Shown here piece after piece: positions 29,245 to 39,402 of a stretch of DNA of 64,000 bases. The notes below the pieces were generated by a model. It saw nothing but the letters and a program-made list of their open reading frames with translations. It was not told the origin of the DNA and ran no database searches. Numbering within the stretch: position 1 is the stretch's first letter; every line of letters starts with the position of its first letter. The translations under genes were made by a program, and so were the position numbers. The stretch is from the NCBI GenBank assembly GCA_964019335.1, contig OZ025697.1, forward strand, positions 186,001 to 250,000, read 5' to 3'. This stretch comes from Diplonema japonicum (taxonomy: Eukaryota; Euglenozoa; Diplonemea; Diplonemida; Diplonemidae).

Positions 29245-30414
29245 AAAAAAAAAAGGACAATGTACGCGGCCAGAAAAGGATTAAAAAAAAAATCACTTTT
29301 AGTAGTTAACCGTTTTTTAGATTGAATACGAAACGAAAGAAAAGCCCCCAAATCTTTATTATACCGTTCAAAGTTAAATTCGTACTTCTAGTTTTCTTGG
29401 CCCCGTAGCATGGTGCACAAAGAGCCAAAATAAAACATAAAGTTAAAATTAAAGTAACCTCCGTCTATACATTTTTTCGTTTCATATTTTTGTCCAAAAT
29501 CCGGTAACTCTCTCTATAACCCTCTTAAAAGAAATTCTTATTGTTGCTCCTGTGTCCCTCTAGCTAAAAAGGGAGATAATAGCACTGAAGATCCCCCCCC
29601 CCTCCATTTTCTTTTCTTCCCGTTGGCCAGTAGGAAGTTGTAAAAAAAATCTTTAATTCATTTTTTTTTCTTTTTTTTTTTTGTGCAAACTTTCGTACGT
29701 AAAATTATACTTTTCTTTTTTTTTTTTTTTCAATTTCTTTTTCATAACCCACCATGCATTTCCAGCATCACATGACTGGGGGAGGGGGGACTTTTTCTAA
29801 ATTATTCTTGTTCAGGTATTCACGCAGTAGTGCCTTAAAGAGGAGGGGAGGGATGAAAAAAAAAAAAAAGAATATAGAGAACAAAGGTCAACAAGGAATT
29901 TTTTTTTTCTCTCTCTTTTTCTTTTTTTTTTTTTTTTTTGTTCCCCTCAGCAACAGATAGCAAAATCACCGCTTGTTGCTTTCTCCTTCCTGCACAAAAG
30001 CCCCTTTCTTCCCCTAAGTCCTCTGAACCGGCCGCAAATTTGCCCGCGTCAGGAGAAACCTGGAGTGCTTATTACTCGTATACCCATTAGAAAAGTCAAG
30101 GACTCATTCTTGCAAAAAAAAAAATGGGGGGGTGGAACGAAAGAGGAGGCACCCTTTTCCGTTTTTCTTAAAACAACAAATTGAGATCGATTAAAAAAAA
30201 AAGTGAAAGAAACAAGAAAAAAAAAAAAAAACAGGAAGGGGAAGGAGGGAAGATCTTTTTTTTTTAAAAATTGACTTTTTTTTTGGGGGGGGAAGCAGCA
30301 AGACATAAAATGGGGGTGAACGATGGTGGTGGGGAGAAAGAAAATAATGAGTAGGGATACCAGTCGCAGGCAGCACAACGATTTCAAAAAGAAAAAAAAG
30401 AAAAAAAAATATGA
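29245..30414. other. intergenic, AT-rich with homopolymers
   Basis: No gene seen. It includes a T-tract followed by GTGCAAAC (29662-29690), repeated elsewhere, and several Lys/Phe-only frames. Confidence 0.6.
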
Positions 30415-30743
30415 GTTAAAGGAGGCCGGTGTTGGCGGCGCCCTGCACAAGAACTGTCTACTTGATTACAGGGGGCGCACCGCGGCCGAGTTGTAGCTTC
30501 TTCTTCGTGTCCTTAATGCGTGCGGTGTCAGCTCAACCCCAGCCGGGGCGTCCCGGGTAACCAAGATTCTGCGCTCGTGCAGTGTGCTGCCTGTTCGTCA
30601 CCCTGAGCATCTGCTTTACGTTCTTCCACTCGGGTGCTACCGGTGATGACCGACGAGGAGGTCAACAGCGAACAACACATCTGATGTTTTTCTTATATTT
30701 CCATGTTATCCCCACCACCTTAAAAAAAAAAAAAAAAAAAAAA
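30415..30743 (+). mobile_element. SINE-like element, long copy A
   Basis: The head is TTAAAGGAGGCCGGTGTTGG; the body includes CTTGATTACAGGGGGCGCACC, TCCTTAATGCGTGCGGTGT, GGGGCGTCCCGGGTAACCAA and GATGACCGACGAGGAGGTCA. The 3' end is TTATCCCCACCACCT followed by about 22 A. It is nearly identical over the last ~170 bp to copy B at 36667-36994, with the same 3' boundary and an A-tail. This is the structure of a retroposed short element or a LINE 3' end. No clear pol III A/B boxes were identified, so the SINE class is provisional. Confidence 0.75.
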
Positions 30744-31607
30744 AGCTCCCTAAAAAAAGTGCTTCAGCAATATTTTTTAACAAGACGCTGCTTTCAACGT
30801 GAATTTCGCTTTTTTTTTTTTTTTTGGATGAGCAGAAAAATTCCTAACACAAGCACGAGGAATCCTTCCCCTCCCCCTCTTTTCTAATCATTTTTTTTCT
30901 TTTTTCTCTTTTTTTTTTCCCCCCCTCTCTCTGTCTCCCATTTTCCCTCCCCATTATTTTTCAGTAAAAGGACAAGATAAGGTAACCGATGGGGAACTGC
31001 CGAGTTTTTTTTTCTTTAAGACCACTTAGAGAAGAAGAACAAAGTAACAAAGAGGTTTAAAGTGCAATCTTTTTTTTCAATATTTCTTTTTTTTTTTAAT
31101 CGGGATACTATTCTCAAGGTAACAACAGATAGATTATCGAGCTAAATGCTGCAGTTTGTTAACCGGCCAAGAAAATCATCAGCACTGCCCACTAAAATTT
31201 AAAAAAAAAATATCTTGAGCATGAGGTATACTATGGACCCACGCATGAAATCAAAGAGTATCTGATTTTCTTTTTCTTCCCTCCCCCCCCTCTTTTTTCT
31301 TTGTCTACCCTCACTAATCAACAATAAGCGACAACATAGCCTACACAACCTGTTGTTTACTTGCAATACCTTTTTTTTTTTTTTACCCGCGGCACCAAGA
31401 CCCCCCCCGCAGAAGGACTTATGGAAAAAAAAAAAACTCGAAACGAATGGCAGGAAAAGGAGGGGGGGGGGGGGGGGGGGGGAAATCAAAGATGATAGAA
31501 TTGTACCATAAATAGGATGTCAGACTGATAGTGTGTGTGCGCAGGGGGGGGGGAGGGGGAGGGAGGGAAAAGGGTAGAGAAAAAAAAAGAGGGAAAAAAA
31601 AAAAAAA
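30744..31607. other. intergenic, homopolymer-rich
   Basis: Runs of T, A and G (an ~18-base G-run near 31465). The region probably includes the 3' UTR of the polyQ/polyD gene. No gene recognised. Confidence 0.6.
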
Positions 31608-32906
31608 TCACCTTGGAGCAGCAGAAAATTGTTGGGCGAACAAGGGGTGGTTAAATGCATAGGTCATTCCCTGCAGGAACGATTGGTTGATGACAGGGAC
31701 CTGGTGGCCGGTGGAAACGGGAACCGGGATGGGGACCGGGACGATCTTTTGAGCAGCGGTGGCCGCAGCTTGCTTTTGCTGTTGTTGTTGTTGCTGCTGT
31801 TGCTTCTTAGCCTTCTTCGCCGCGCTCTTCTCCGTTTTCTTCTTTTTGCTCCCTGTCGGCGCCTTCACGGACTTAATCATCTGGAACGGGAAATAACTTT
31901 CCATCAGCCCCAACGACGGGTCTACCCCAGCAAACGCCCCGTTGTTCACCTGTCTGATATCGCCTGAAGCAACCTGGGACTTCAATGAGAATACGTTGAC
32001 CCTAGCAAAGTCAGGTCGAATTATCAACTTCAGCCCTAAAATATCAACGATTTTTCCGTCAGTAAGCTCTTTTGCTCTGATAGCGGCATCGACGTCTTTC
32101 AGCTTTACTGAGAATATACCGTATTTTCTCTTCAATTTCCCGCCCTCCTGCCTCGTGACCCTGAAGCTGTTGTTGGGGATTGAGATCTCTTCCCAGTCCT
32201 TGTCGAGGGACCCGGCGATGATGGCAGCGGTCTTTGCAGAAATCTTCCTTTCGGCATCTGATGTAATGGTTTTATAAACATCGCGGATGGATTTGTCCAA
32301 AGGGGTGTAGTCCTCTTCCGGTGAGAGGAGGATACACTTGACCTGCAACACATTAGAGGCAACAGCTTGTTCCATGCACGGGTTTTTGGATGGTTCTAGT
32401 GTTAAGCTATGCCCTCCGACTGTTATTCTCTCAGAAGTACGAAGGTTTATTTTTGTGTCGAGTTCTGCAAGCGCGATCCCCATTTCCCACACCGGCGCTA
32501 TGGGTTTCGAGAGCTTTGAGTTGTTTCTTGTTGCGTAGGCCGCTAGCTCTGCTTCCAGTTCCTTTAAGTCAACACCCCATGGGATTTTTTTCATGATGAC
32601 TACGCTGACCGGTCTGACCTCTCTCAGGCCCGGAAGTGGGATTTTTGGACCGCCGCGTTTTGTCAAAGCCAGAGGTTGCATGGGAGGTGAGGGGATCGAG
32701 GGTGGGGACGGCGGGAGCAGGCTGTCTATTTGAAAGCTGTGGAGGGCATTGAAGTCATCATCGTCGTCGTCATCGTCGTCACCTATCGAAGAGCCGTTCT
32801 CCTCCAGTGCTGGAAGCCGGGCCAGATCGTCGTCTTCGTCCAGCCCCCCCACCTCCTGCAGGAGCTTCAGGATCTGATCCTCGATGTTCGCTTGCGAGGT
32901 GTCCAT
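31608..32906 (-). CDS. hypothetical polyD/polyQ protein with possible RRM-like fold
   Basis: One exon, 432 residues; ATG at 32906 after an A-tract and CCA. Residues ~42-51 are an Asp run (GDDDDDDDDDF). Residues ~95-170 (VRPVSVVIMKKIPWGVDLKELEAEL) and ~255-300 (KYGIFSVKLKDVDAAIRAKELTDG then ILGLKLIIRP) show the beta-alpha-beta spacing of RNA-recognition-like modules, but without clean RNP1/RNP2 aromatics. Residues ~345-385 are basic then polyQ (KKAKK, nine Q). The C-terminus is hydrophobic/Pro-rich. I do not recognise a family. An RNA-associated role is inference from the fold hint and the basic tail only. Transcription order places it just downstream of GAR synthetase. Confidence 0.7.
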   Translation of the reverse strand: MDTSQANIEDQILKLLQEVGGLDEDDDLARLPALEENGSSIGDDDDDDDDDFNALHSFQIDSLLPPSPPSIPSPPMQPLALTKRGGPKIPLPGLREVRPVSVVIMKKIPWGVDLKELEAELAAYATRNNSKLSKPIAPVWEMGIALAELDTKINLRTSERITVGGHSLTLEPSKNPCMEQAVASNVLQVKCILLSPEEDYTPLDKSIRDVYKTITSDAERKISAKTAAIIAGSLDKDWEEISIPNNSFRVTRQEGGKLKRKYGIFSVKLKDVDAAIRAKELTDGKIVDILGLKLIIRPDFARVNVFSLKSQVASGDIRQVNNGAFAGVDPSLGLMESYFPFQMIKSVKAPTGSKKKKTEKSAAKKAKKQQQQQQQQQKQAAATAAQKIVPVPIPVPVSTGHQVPVINQSFLQGMTYAFNHPLFAQQFSAAPR

Positions 32907-32908
32907 TG

Positions 32909-32942
<34 letters not shown>

Positions 32943-33176
32943 CTCTCTGGAAAAAAAAAAATCTTTTTCGAGGAAAAATAAATGTCAACAAAATATAAAA
33001 AAAAAAAAAAAAAAAAAAAAAAGAAATAAAAACACTCACTGGGAATGGGGAGGGGGGTGTCTGGAAAGAAGAAAAAAAAAAAGAAAAAAAAAACCCGTGA
33101 ACAAAAAAAAAAAAAAAAAAAAAAATTGATGTGAAGAAAAGAAAAAAAAAAAAGAGAAAAAAAAAAAATGTGCGCT

Positions 33177-34481
33177 CTAGCTGGAGTAGAATTCCTCGCA
33201 CAGCTTCTTCGCGATGTCAGACCTATAAAAGGCCCCGTCGAATTTGATGAAAGCGGTGTCGGTGTAAGCCTGCTTCACAGCCTCGGGGAGGGTGCTCGCG
33301 AGCGAAGTAACGGCAATAACACGCCCGCCCGACGTCACCACCTTCCCATCCACCACACCGGTACCAGCGTGAAACACAGTACTAGTTTCAGGAACATCCT
33401 CGGCTCCCGAAATCACCTTCCCTTTTGGGTAAGATCCAGGGTACCCCCCAGACACCATCATAATGGTACAGGCGTAACGAGAATCGTAATCAACAGAATG
33501 CTCGTTAAGAGTCCCGTCCTTAAGGGACATGAGAAGCGGGAAGAGATCGTTGGTGATACGGGGCATCACGGCTTCCGTCTCGGGGTCGCCCATTCTGGCG
33601 TTGAATTCCACCACAAAAGGGTCGTTTTTAACATTCATAAGGCCCACGTAAAGGAAGCCGGTGTAACCGAGATTGTCGGAGAGAAGGCCTGCTACGGTTG
33701 GTTTGATAACGGTGTTTTCGACTTTCTTGATGAAATCAGATCCTTCGGCGCCGAAGGGGCAGGGTGAAACAGCGCCCATCCCGCCAGTGTTGAGGCCGGT
33801 ATCATTGTCGCCAGCACGTTTGAAATCACATGACGTTGGGAGGATTTTGTAGTTACCTTTACTGTCAATGAGGACGAACACAGACAGCTCCTTCCCGTCT
33901 AGAAATTCCTCGATAACTACCGAGGATGATGCTGTCCCGAATTTCCCGTCACAAACCATTCCGCTTAGTTCGGTCTGTGCGGTGGGGAGGTCGTCGATGA
34001 TGAGGACGCCCTTCCCACCTGCGAGGCCGTCTGATTTCAAGACGTACGGCGGTGAAAGAGTTTCCAAGAATTTCTTTCCCTCTTCAAGCGTTGCTTTTGT
34101 GAACGTTTGGTACTTCGCTGTCGGGACTTTGTGCTTCGCCATGAATTTCTTTGAGAAGTCCTTGCTGCCTTCCAATAGAGCGCCTGCTTTCTTCGGCCCT
34201 ACCACCACTACGTGAGTCACTTTGTCATCCTCTGCATAGCTGTCGTGGATACCATTGCATAGAGGATCTTCTGGGCCTACAATTACCAGGCCTACGTTTT
34301 GCTTAACGGTGAAGGCCTTCAGGCCGTCGAAATCGTTGACGCCGATAGGGAGGTTTTCGCCGAGTGCTGCTGTGCCTGCGTTGCCGGGGGCGAAGAAGAT
34401 ATTTTTAACCTTATCGCTTTGTTTCACCTTCCACCCCAGGGCGTGTTCTCTGCCCCCACCACCAACTATCAGTACGTTCAT
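33177..34481 (-). CDS. purD: phosphoribosylamine-glycine ligase (GAR synthetase), monofunctional
   Basis: One exon, 434 residues, close to the length of bacterial PurD. It catalyses ATP + 5-phosphoribosylamine + glycine to GAR, step two of de novo purine synthesis. The N-domain begins MNVLIVGGGGREHALGWKV and has APGNAGTA and VIVGPEDPL. The ATP-grasp core has PYVLKSDGLAGGKGVLI and VIEEFLDGKELSVF. The central signature CDFKRAGDNDTGLNTGGMGA is intact, followed by GFLYVGLM and VVEFNARMGDPETEAVMPR (metal/nucleotide-binding E and N). In animals the activity is fused to GARS-AIRS-GART and in fungi to AIRS; here it stands alone, as in bacteria and plants. Kinetoplastids lack this pathway, so its presence argues against that group. 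No intron. Confidence 0.95.
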   Translation of the reverse strand: MNVLIVGGGGREHALGWKVKQSDKVKNIFFAPGNAGTAALGENLPIGVNDFDGLKAFTVKQNVGLVIVGPEDPLCNGIHDSYAEDDKVTHVVVVGPKKAGALLEGSKDFSKKFMAKHKVPTAKYQTFTKATLEEGKKFLETLSPPYVLKSDGLAGGKGVLIIDDLPTAQTELSGMVCDGKFGTASSSVVIEEFLDGKELSVFVLIDSKGNYKILPTSCDFKRAGDNDTGLNTGGMGAVSPCPFGAEGSDFIKKVENTVIKPTVAGLLSDNLGYTGFLYVGLMNVKNDPFVVEFNARMGDPETEAVMPRITNDLFPLLMSLKDGTLNEHSVDYDSRYACTIMMVSGGYPGSYPKGKVISGAEDVPETSTVFHAGTGVVDGKVVTSGGRVIAVTSLASTLPEAVKQAYTDTAFIKFDGAFYRSDIAKKLCEEFYSS

Positions 34482-35193
34482 TTTTTTTTTTTTTTTTTCG
34501 CGCTCTTTTTTTTTTTTGTTGAGTTGGATATTTATTAAGGGGGAAAAAAAAAATACGATTTAACAAAAAAGGAAATACAGGAAGAGGGGGAAGGAGGAAA
34601 GAGAGAGGGGAAAAAAAAGGGGGGGGAGGGGAGGAGAGGGGGAAGAACGAAGTTTTTTTTTTTTTATAATTTTCTTTTTTAATAATTCTTGTTCCCTCCC
34701 CTCGCCACGCCTTGTCTCCTTTTTTTTTTCTTTTTTTTTTCTATTTCAAGATACTGTAAAACGAAAAAGTGACAGTTCACCCCTTCTTTTTTTTTTAATT
34801 TTTTTTTTCGGTGTCACGGAATCAGACCGGACTATTTTCCTGTCCAGAGGATTCTTCTTGAAAGCCACCANNNNNNNNNNNNNNNNNNNNNNNNNNNNNN
34901 NNNNNNNNNNNNNNNNNNNNNNNNNNNNNNNNNNNNNNNNNNNNNNNNNNNNNNNNNNNNNNNNNNNNNNNNNNNNNNNNNNNNNNNNNNNNNNNNNNNN
35001 NNNNNNNNNNNNNNNNNNNNNNNNNNNNNNNNNNNNNNNNNNNNNNNNNNNNNNNNNNNNNNNNNNNNNNATACTGACCGGTGAAGGGGGGGGAAGGGGG
35101 TTAACACATAAAAAAAAAGGGGGGGAAGAAATTAGTATACAAAATCTATTATCGTTTTTTATTTCTTTCTTTCTTTTTTCCCCCCACCCCCTA
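34482..35193. other. intergenic with assembly gap and possible broken exon
   Basis: Bases 34871-35070 are 200 N, a scaffold gap of arbitrary size. Just left of it (34870-34811) the minus strand reads VAFKKNPLDRKIVRSDSVTP with ordinary codon use. This could be the last exon of a gene whose start lies in the gap; it then runs into A-rich sequence. The remainder is homopolymer. I cannot assign a function. Confidence 0.4.
34871..35070. other. assembly gap (200 N)
   Basis: Exactly 200 ambiguous bases, the usual placeholder for a gap of unknown length. Confidence 0.99.
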
Positions 35194-36338
35194 CTACACT
35201 TCACTCCCAGGAGGGGGATTCCCCCCTGCTGTCCGCGGGGGGGAAAAATAAGCATCGGTCACCTGCTCCGCCTCCGCAGGATCATCTTGCGGCACCACAG
35301 CAGGGGAATACACCTCATAAGCTTCCTCATGCAGGGGAGGCAACTGCTGAGCAACGGGAGCTGCGTCCCACTCCCGAACACCACCGTACTGCTTTATAAA
35401 TTCCCCTCTGGTGTACAAACCACCATCACTCAGGTCAACCCGCCTCTCGTCATTGCTGATAATTATATCAGGATATGCCTTCAAAGCTCTCATGATGGCC
35501 CGCTTAGGAGGAACTATTTCATTGTTCGCCTCGTTTCCGTGAACACCAGGAATGCCCTTCTTCGCATTACGGTGGAAGTCCTCGTAACGAACTCTCGCCC
35601 ATCTTTTTTTTTTTTTTTTTTTTTCTTTCTTTTTACATACTTCGCCACATCATCATTCGATGCGTCACACGCAAGGCGGATCAACGCAAGCAACATAACA
35701 AACAAGTTCAATGAAAGAGCGATCAACAGCCCTGTGAAGGAAACCGCGAAGCACGTGTCTATTTGCTTTGCCGTGGCAGCAGCTCCGTTACGAGGCAGAC
35801 CTACACAGTACGAAATGTAATCGTCAGCGAAGCTAGCAGGTTCCATGGATTTCACAATTGCGACAATGGCCCAGACATGGAGAAAGATCTCTATGGTGGG
35901 GAGGATGATGTTCGTCCTTACCAGAAGACCCTCCCATCTTACAAACCACCTGTTAGAGCGGAACAGAAGTTTGTTTATAACCGAAAGTATGACGGTGGGC
36001 AGTGTGACGCCAAATACAGTGTTTTGCAGGTCCGCAGCAGTCATGAAAAAATATTCGCTTGACGTCCCTGTGATGACGGCGGTGATGTCCCTTCCCCCAA
36101 TGGTGATTTTTTTGGAGTAGTTGCAGTTATCTAGAACAGCTTGCACGCTGGTGGTCACCTTGTAGCTGGAGCCCGACCAGTAGCTTTGGAAGGTGTTGTC
36201 TATGCCGCTGATCCACACTGTGAAGGTCACGATGGTGACCGTTACCATCGCCAAGGCTACCAGGAGGTACACCATCTTCGCAAAGAATTCTTCATTCGTC
36301 CGAAGAGGATGCCGGTGGACGTAGATGAAGGTCGACAT
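35194..36338 (-). CDS. four-span membrane protein, family unknown
   Basis: Exons 36338-35641 and 35602-35194 give 368 residues. The 38-nt intron (35603-35640) is GTATGTA followed almost only by A and a closing G. Hydrophobic segments are at ~23-43 (VYLLVALAMVTVTIVTFTVWI), ~104-126, ~140-166 (IILPTIEIFLHVWAIVAIV) and ~196-223 (GLLIALSLNLFVMLLALI). A ~60-residue loop between the first and second carries the N-glycosylation sequon NYS and Cys residues. The C-terminal ~130 residues are soluble, with AKKGIPGVHGNEANNE near the splice join and a Pro/Glu-rich tail. The layout resembles tetraspan/MARVEL-type proteins, but no signature (for example CCG) is present, so no family is claimed. Confidence 0.75.
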
Positions 36339-36666
36339 TTTCTTTTTTTTTTTTTTTTTTTTTTTCCTCTCTTTCCCTGCCTCTTCTCACCCTCCCCCTC
36401 CCCCTCCCTCTCTGGGTTTGATTTTTGTTAGAAAAGAAAGAAGAAGAAAAAAAAAAAAGAAAGAAAGAATTGAAAATAGTTTAATTATTTTTTTTTTTTT
36501 CTCTTTGTTATCGCATGAATTAATATGTCACACTTTTTTTTGTTTTTGTTGTTTTTGTTTTTCCTTAATTCTTTTTTTTTTTAAAAGGACAAACATCCCT
36601 GAAAAAGCAGGCAAGAAGAAAGTAAGCATCCGTTCACGGACGAGGCTAAAAAAAAAAAAAAAAAAA
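36339..36666. other. intergenic, homopolymer-rich
   Basis: T-, C- and A-runs. It includes the leader of the four-span gene. Nothing recognisable. Confidence 0.6.
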
Positions 36667-36994
36667 TGGGGCTTTGATTGCAACACTAGGTGGCGTTAAG
36701 CGTGCAATGAAGCACGAACTACCTACTTGATTACAGGGGGCGCTCCTCGGCCGAGCAGTAGCTTCTTCTGCGTTCCGCGTCGTGTCCTTAATGCGTGCGG
36801 TGTGCTCAACCCTAGCCGGGGCGTCCCGGGTAACCAAGATTCTGCGCTCGTGCAGTTTGCTGCCTGTTCGTCACCCTGAGCATCTGCGTTACGTTCTTCC
36901 ACTCGGGTGCTACCGGTGATGACCGACGAGGAGGTCAACAGCGAACAACACATCTGATGTGCTTCTTATATTTCCATGTTATCCCCACCACCTA
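36667..36994 (+). mobile_element. SINE-like element, copy B
   Basis: Matches copy A (30415-30743) from about CTACTTGATTACAGGGGGCG through TTATCCCCACCACCT and then A11. The last ~170 bp differ from copy A at only a few positions (for example CAGTTTGC versus CAGTGTGC; TGTGCTTC versus TGTTTTTC). The 5' ~60 bp are more diverged. It sits in the presumed 3' UTR of the Q-rich coiled-coil gene's upstream neighbour, in plus orientation, opposite to the genes. Confidence 0.75.
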
Positions 36995-37075
36995 AAAAAA
37001 AAAAGCAGTTTCCTTTACCCCCCCCCCCCCTCCCTCTTTGCTTCTTAGAAACTAGTCTTTTCTTTTTTCTTTTTT

Positions 37076-37575
37076 TTACGACGATTGTAAATTCCAATCT
37101 GTGGGCCCTGACGTACTCCACCCTTCCTGTGAAGGGGGTGCTGTGGTCCATTGGTCAAATGGAGCGGTGTTGCTAGCCTGCACAGGCTGTCCTAGTGTAA
37201 AGGAAGCACTACGTGAGCTGAGGTCCGAAGGGTTTTGGTTAGGACCTGGGAAGGACACAGACCGCGTGAAAGGCGCTTCTTCAGGAGGAGGGAAAGGCGA
37301 TGCTTCTGCGGGAGGGAAAAGGGAGGTAGACGGGATGGCAGGGGCACCAAAAGCATTCTCCCCACCCACCTGAGGCACAACCGGAACAGGGGGAGGAGGG
37401 AAAGCTGCTGGTGTTTGGATCGAGAGAGAACCCTTGTAGCTGATCTCTTTGGCCGTCAATTGGTCGTCCTTCAGCTTCTTCCAGCCAAACTTATGTTCGT
37501 CCCTTTTCATGCACAGCAACACATCACCAGTCTCTTTCACCTGAAATAGTGAAAATATTTTCAAAAATATTATTT

Positions 37576-37609
<34 letters not shown>

Positions 37610-37996
37610 CTGTATTCTCCTGTTAACGTCTATTTCCGTCAGTACCACTGCTGCGGGCACATCTGCTTTGAAGAATAAAGGTGTTTCGGTTTCTGTCGTG
37701 TCGAAGGCCCGTGGTGCCTGTTGCACCACTGGTACCGGTGCCACAGGGAGGGGCTGTTGTTGTTGTTGTGGTGGCTGCTGTTGTTGTTGTTGTTGTTGCT
37801 GCTGTGTTACGCTGTTACTCGCCTTCAGGCTTTCGATGACGGTGTTTTGCTCCTGGATGCACTGCTTGCATTCCCGCACTTCCTCCGACAATCTATTTAT
37901 CACCCCCATCAGCCTGGCCTCCATCTCCGACACCTTAACATCTGTCTCGGCAAATGCGGCCCCTAGAGCCTGCACACAGGCTGCTACCTGAGACAT
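37076..37996 (-). CDS. Q-rich coiled-coil protein, family unknown
   Basis: Exons 37996-37610 and 37540-37076, 283 residues. The 69-nt intron (37541-37609) begins GTATT plus a T-run and ends CACTATTTCAG. It is a multiple of three without a stop, so an unspliced reading would insert a Phe-rich stretch. The N-terminal ~60 residues are amphipathic helix (KVSEMEARLMGVINRLSEEV). A Gln run then Pro/Gln linker follows (QQQQQQQQQQPPQQQQQP). A compact, possibly folded middle spans the splice site (TPLFFKADVPAAVVLTEIDV joined to VKETGDVLLCMKRDEHKFG). The rest is Pro/Ser-rich and ends in Trp-containing motifs. I do not recognise a family; trafficking adaptors often have such tails, but that is speculation. 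Confidence 0.7.
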
Positions 37997-38062
37997 GGCT
38001 TCCTGGAAAAAGGGTACGGTATCTTTTGGGGAAAAAAAAAAAATTTTTTTTTTTTTTGTTCA

Positions 38063-38599
38063 TCACAGTTCCCCGCAGTTTGTGATTATAATGGGTTTTT
38101 CAGGGAAGTCGTTCCGGGTGGTCTGGGTGGAGAGCATGACGCGGAGAACGTTCATACTTTCCTCGGTGATCTTCCCAAAGGCAACGTGTTGGCCATCAAG
38201 CCACAGGGCCTTGCAATACGTGATGAAGAATTGGGACGAGTTTGTGTGCGGGCCTGAGTTGGCCATTGACACAGTGCCCGGGCAGTCGTGGGATAATTTG
38301 AAGGACTCGTCCTTGAAGCTCTTCCCGTACATGGAGAGACCCCCGTGGCCATTACCATGTGTAAAGTCACCCCCTTGCACCATGAAATTTTGGATCAGTC
38401 TGTGGAAACAGCTGCCCTTGTAGTGTAGCACGTTGCCGGCACTGTCCTTGCCTTTCTCTCCCGTGCACATTACTCTGAAATTTTCTGCGGTTTTAGGTAC
38501 CACATCGTAACGGAGTTGGACTACCAGTCGCCCTACGGGTGTCCCCCCTATGGATATGTCCAGGTAGCACTGGGGGTTCTTCCCCACTACATTGTCCAT
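38063..38599 (-). CDS. cyclophilin-type peptidyl-prolyl isomerase
   Basis: 178 residues from the ATG at 38599, chosen over an upstream ATG (38638) because it gives a standard cyclophilin N-terminus directly after an A-tract. The domain fills the protein: YLDISIGGTPVGRLVVQL, the catalytic arginine region CFHRLIQNFMVQGGDFTHG, NGHGGLSMYG, LSMANSGP-like core (VSMANSGPHTNSSQFFIT), and LWLDGQHVAFGKI carrying the cyclosporin-contact Trp and the His. All main active-site residues (R, F, M, Q, W, H) are present, so it should be an active prolyl isomerase helping protein folding in the cytosol. No signal peptide. No intron. Confidence 0.95.
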   Translation of the reverse strand: MDNVVGKNPQCYLDISIGGTPVGRLVVQLRYDVVPKTAENFRVMCTGEKGKDSAGNVLHYKGSCFHRLIQNFMVQGGDFTHGNGHGGLSMYGKSFKDESFKLSHDCPGTVSMANSGPHTNSSQFFITYCKALWLDGQHVAFGKITEESMNVLRVMLSTQTTRNDFPEKPIIITNCGEL

Positions 38600-38737
38600 T
38601 TTTTTCGCTTCATTGTTTCCCCCCCCCTCCATCCCCAATCCTTGTTTTTTTTTTTTTTTTTTTGAGAATCTTTTTTTTTTTTTTTTTTTTTTTTTCCCGA
38701 AAAAAAAAAAAAAAAAAAAAGGCGAGGGAATAGTCGG

Positions 38738-38772
<35 letters not shown>

Positions 38773-39021
38773 CGGAAAACTACAATAGGCCGGGGAGGTT
38801 TTGGCTTGGGTGGGGGGGAGTGGGGGTATGTTCATTCAACATTCTTTTTTTTTCTCTTTTTGATTTTTTTTTCTTCTTCCACCCGTCTCCCCCCCCGTCC
38901 CTCCCGAGGGAGAGAAGAGTATGGGAGATAAGGGGGGAAAAAAAAAAAAGGAAAAAAAAAGAGAATGTTAAGCGAAATACACTGACCAGTTCTCTTGCCT
39001 ATCTTGCGCGAAGCGTAATGC
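38600..39021. other. intergenic, homopolymer-rich
   Basis: Alternating T- and A-runs plus G/C runs. It holds the leader of the cyclophilin and the 3' flank of RPL39 copy 1. Confidence 0.6.
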
Positions 39022-39177
39022 TCACATCCTCAACTTGGTGCGCCTCCAGTGGCGCCTCTTGCTGTTCCACTTGATGGCCTTGCCGGTCTTAAAACGGCAG
39101 AACCAAGGAACAGGGCGGTTGACCTTCATCTTCTTGGCATAATGGAGCTTCTGGGTAAGGGTCTTGATGGCACCCAT
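39022..39177 (-). CDS. RPL39: ribosomal protein eL39, copy 1
   Basis: 51 residues, the exact size of the eukaryotic/archaeal L39e family, a component of the large subunit lining the exit tunnel. The sequence starts [19 protein letters not shown] and carries [19 protein letters not shown] and the C-terminal [11 protein letters not shown]. No intron. The start lies a short distance downstream of CAATCAG on the coding strand, a possible trans- or cis-splice acceptor. It encodes the same protein as copy 2, 381 bp away, and differs by two synonymous bases. Confidence 0.95.
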   Translation of the reverse strand: MGAIKTLTQKLHYAKKMKVNRPVPWFCRFKTGKAIKWNSKRRHWRRTKLRM

Positions 39178-39212
39178 TTTTGTTGTAGTTAACCTGATTG
39201 AGGGGGTGGGAT

Positions 39213-39246
<34 letters not shown>

Positions 39247-39402
39247 CCAATTGAAAGAAAAAGAATAAAAGCTTTTTTTTTTTTGACTTTTTTTTTTTTA
39301 GTTTTTTTTTTAAAAAAGTAACCCCCCGCTTCTAGTCAATGAGTACTGATGTCCGTCTGGTGAAGGTGAAGAAAGGAGCGCATGGATGCAAGGGCATAAT
39401 GC
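39178..39402. other. spacer between RPL39 copies
   Basis: Mostly T-runs, with no similarity to the copy-2 upstream region except low complexity. Confidence 0.6.
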
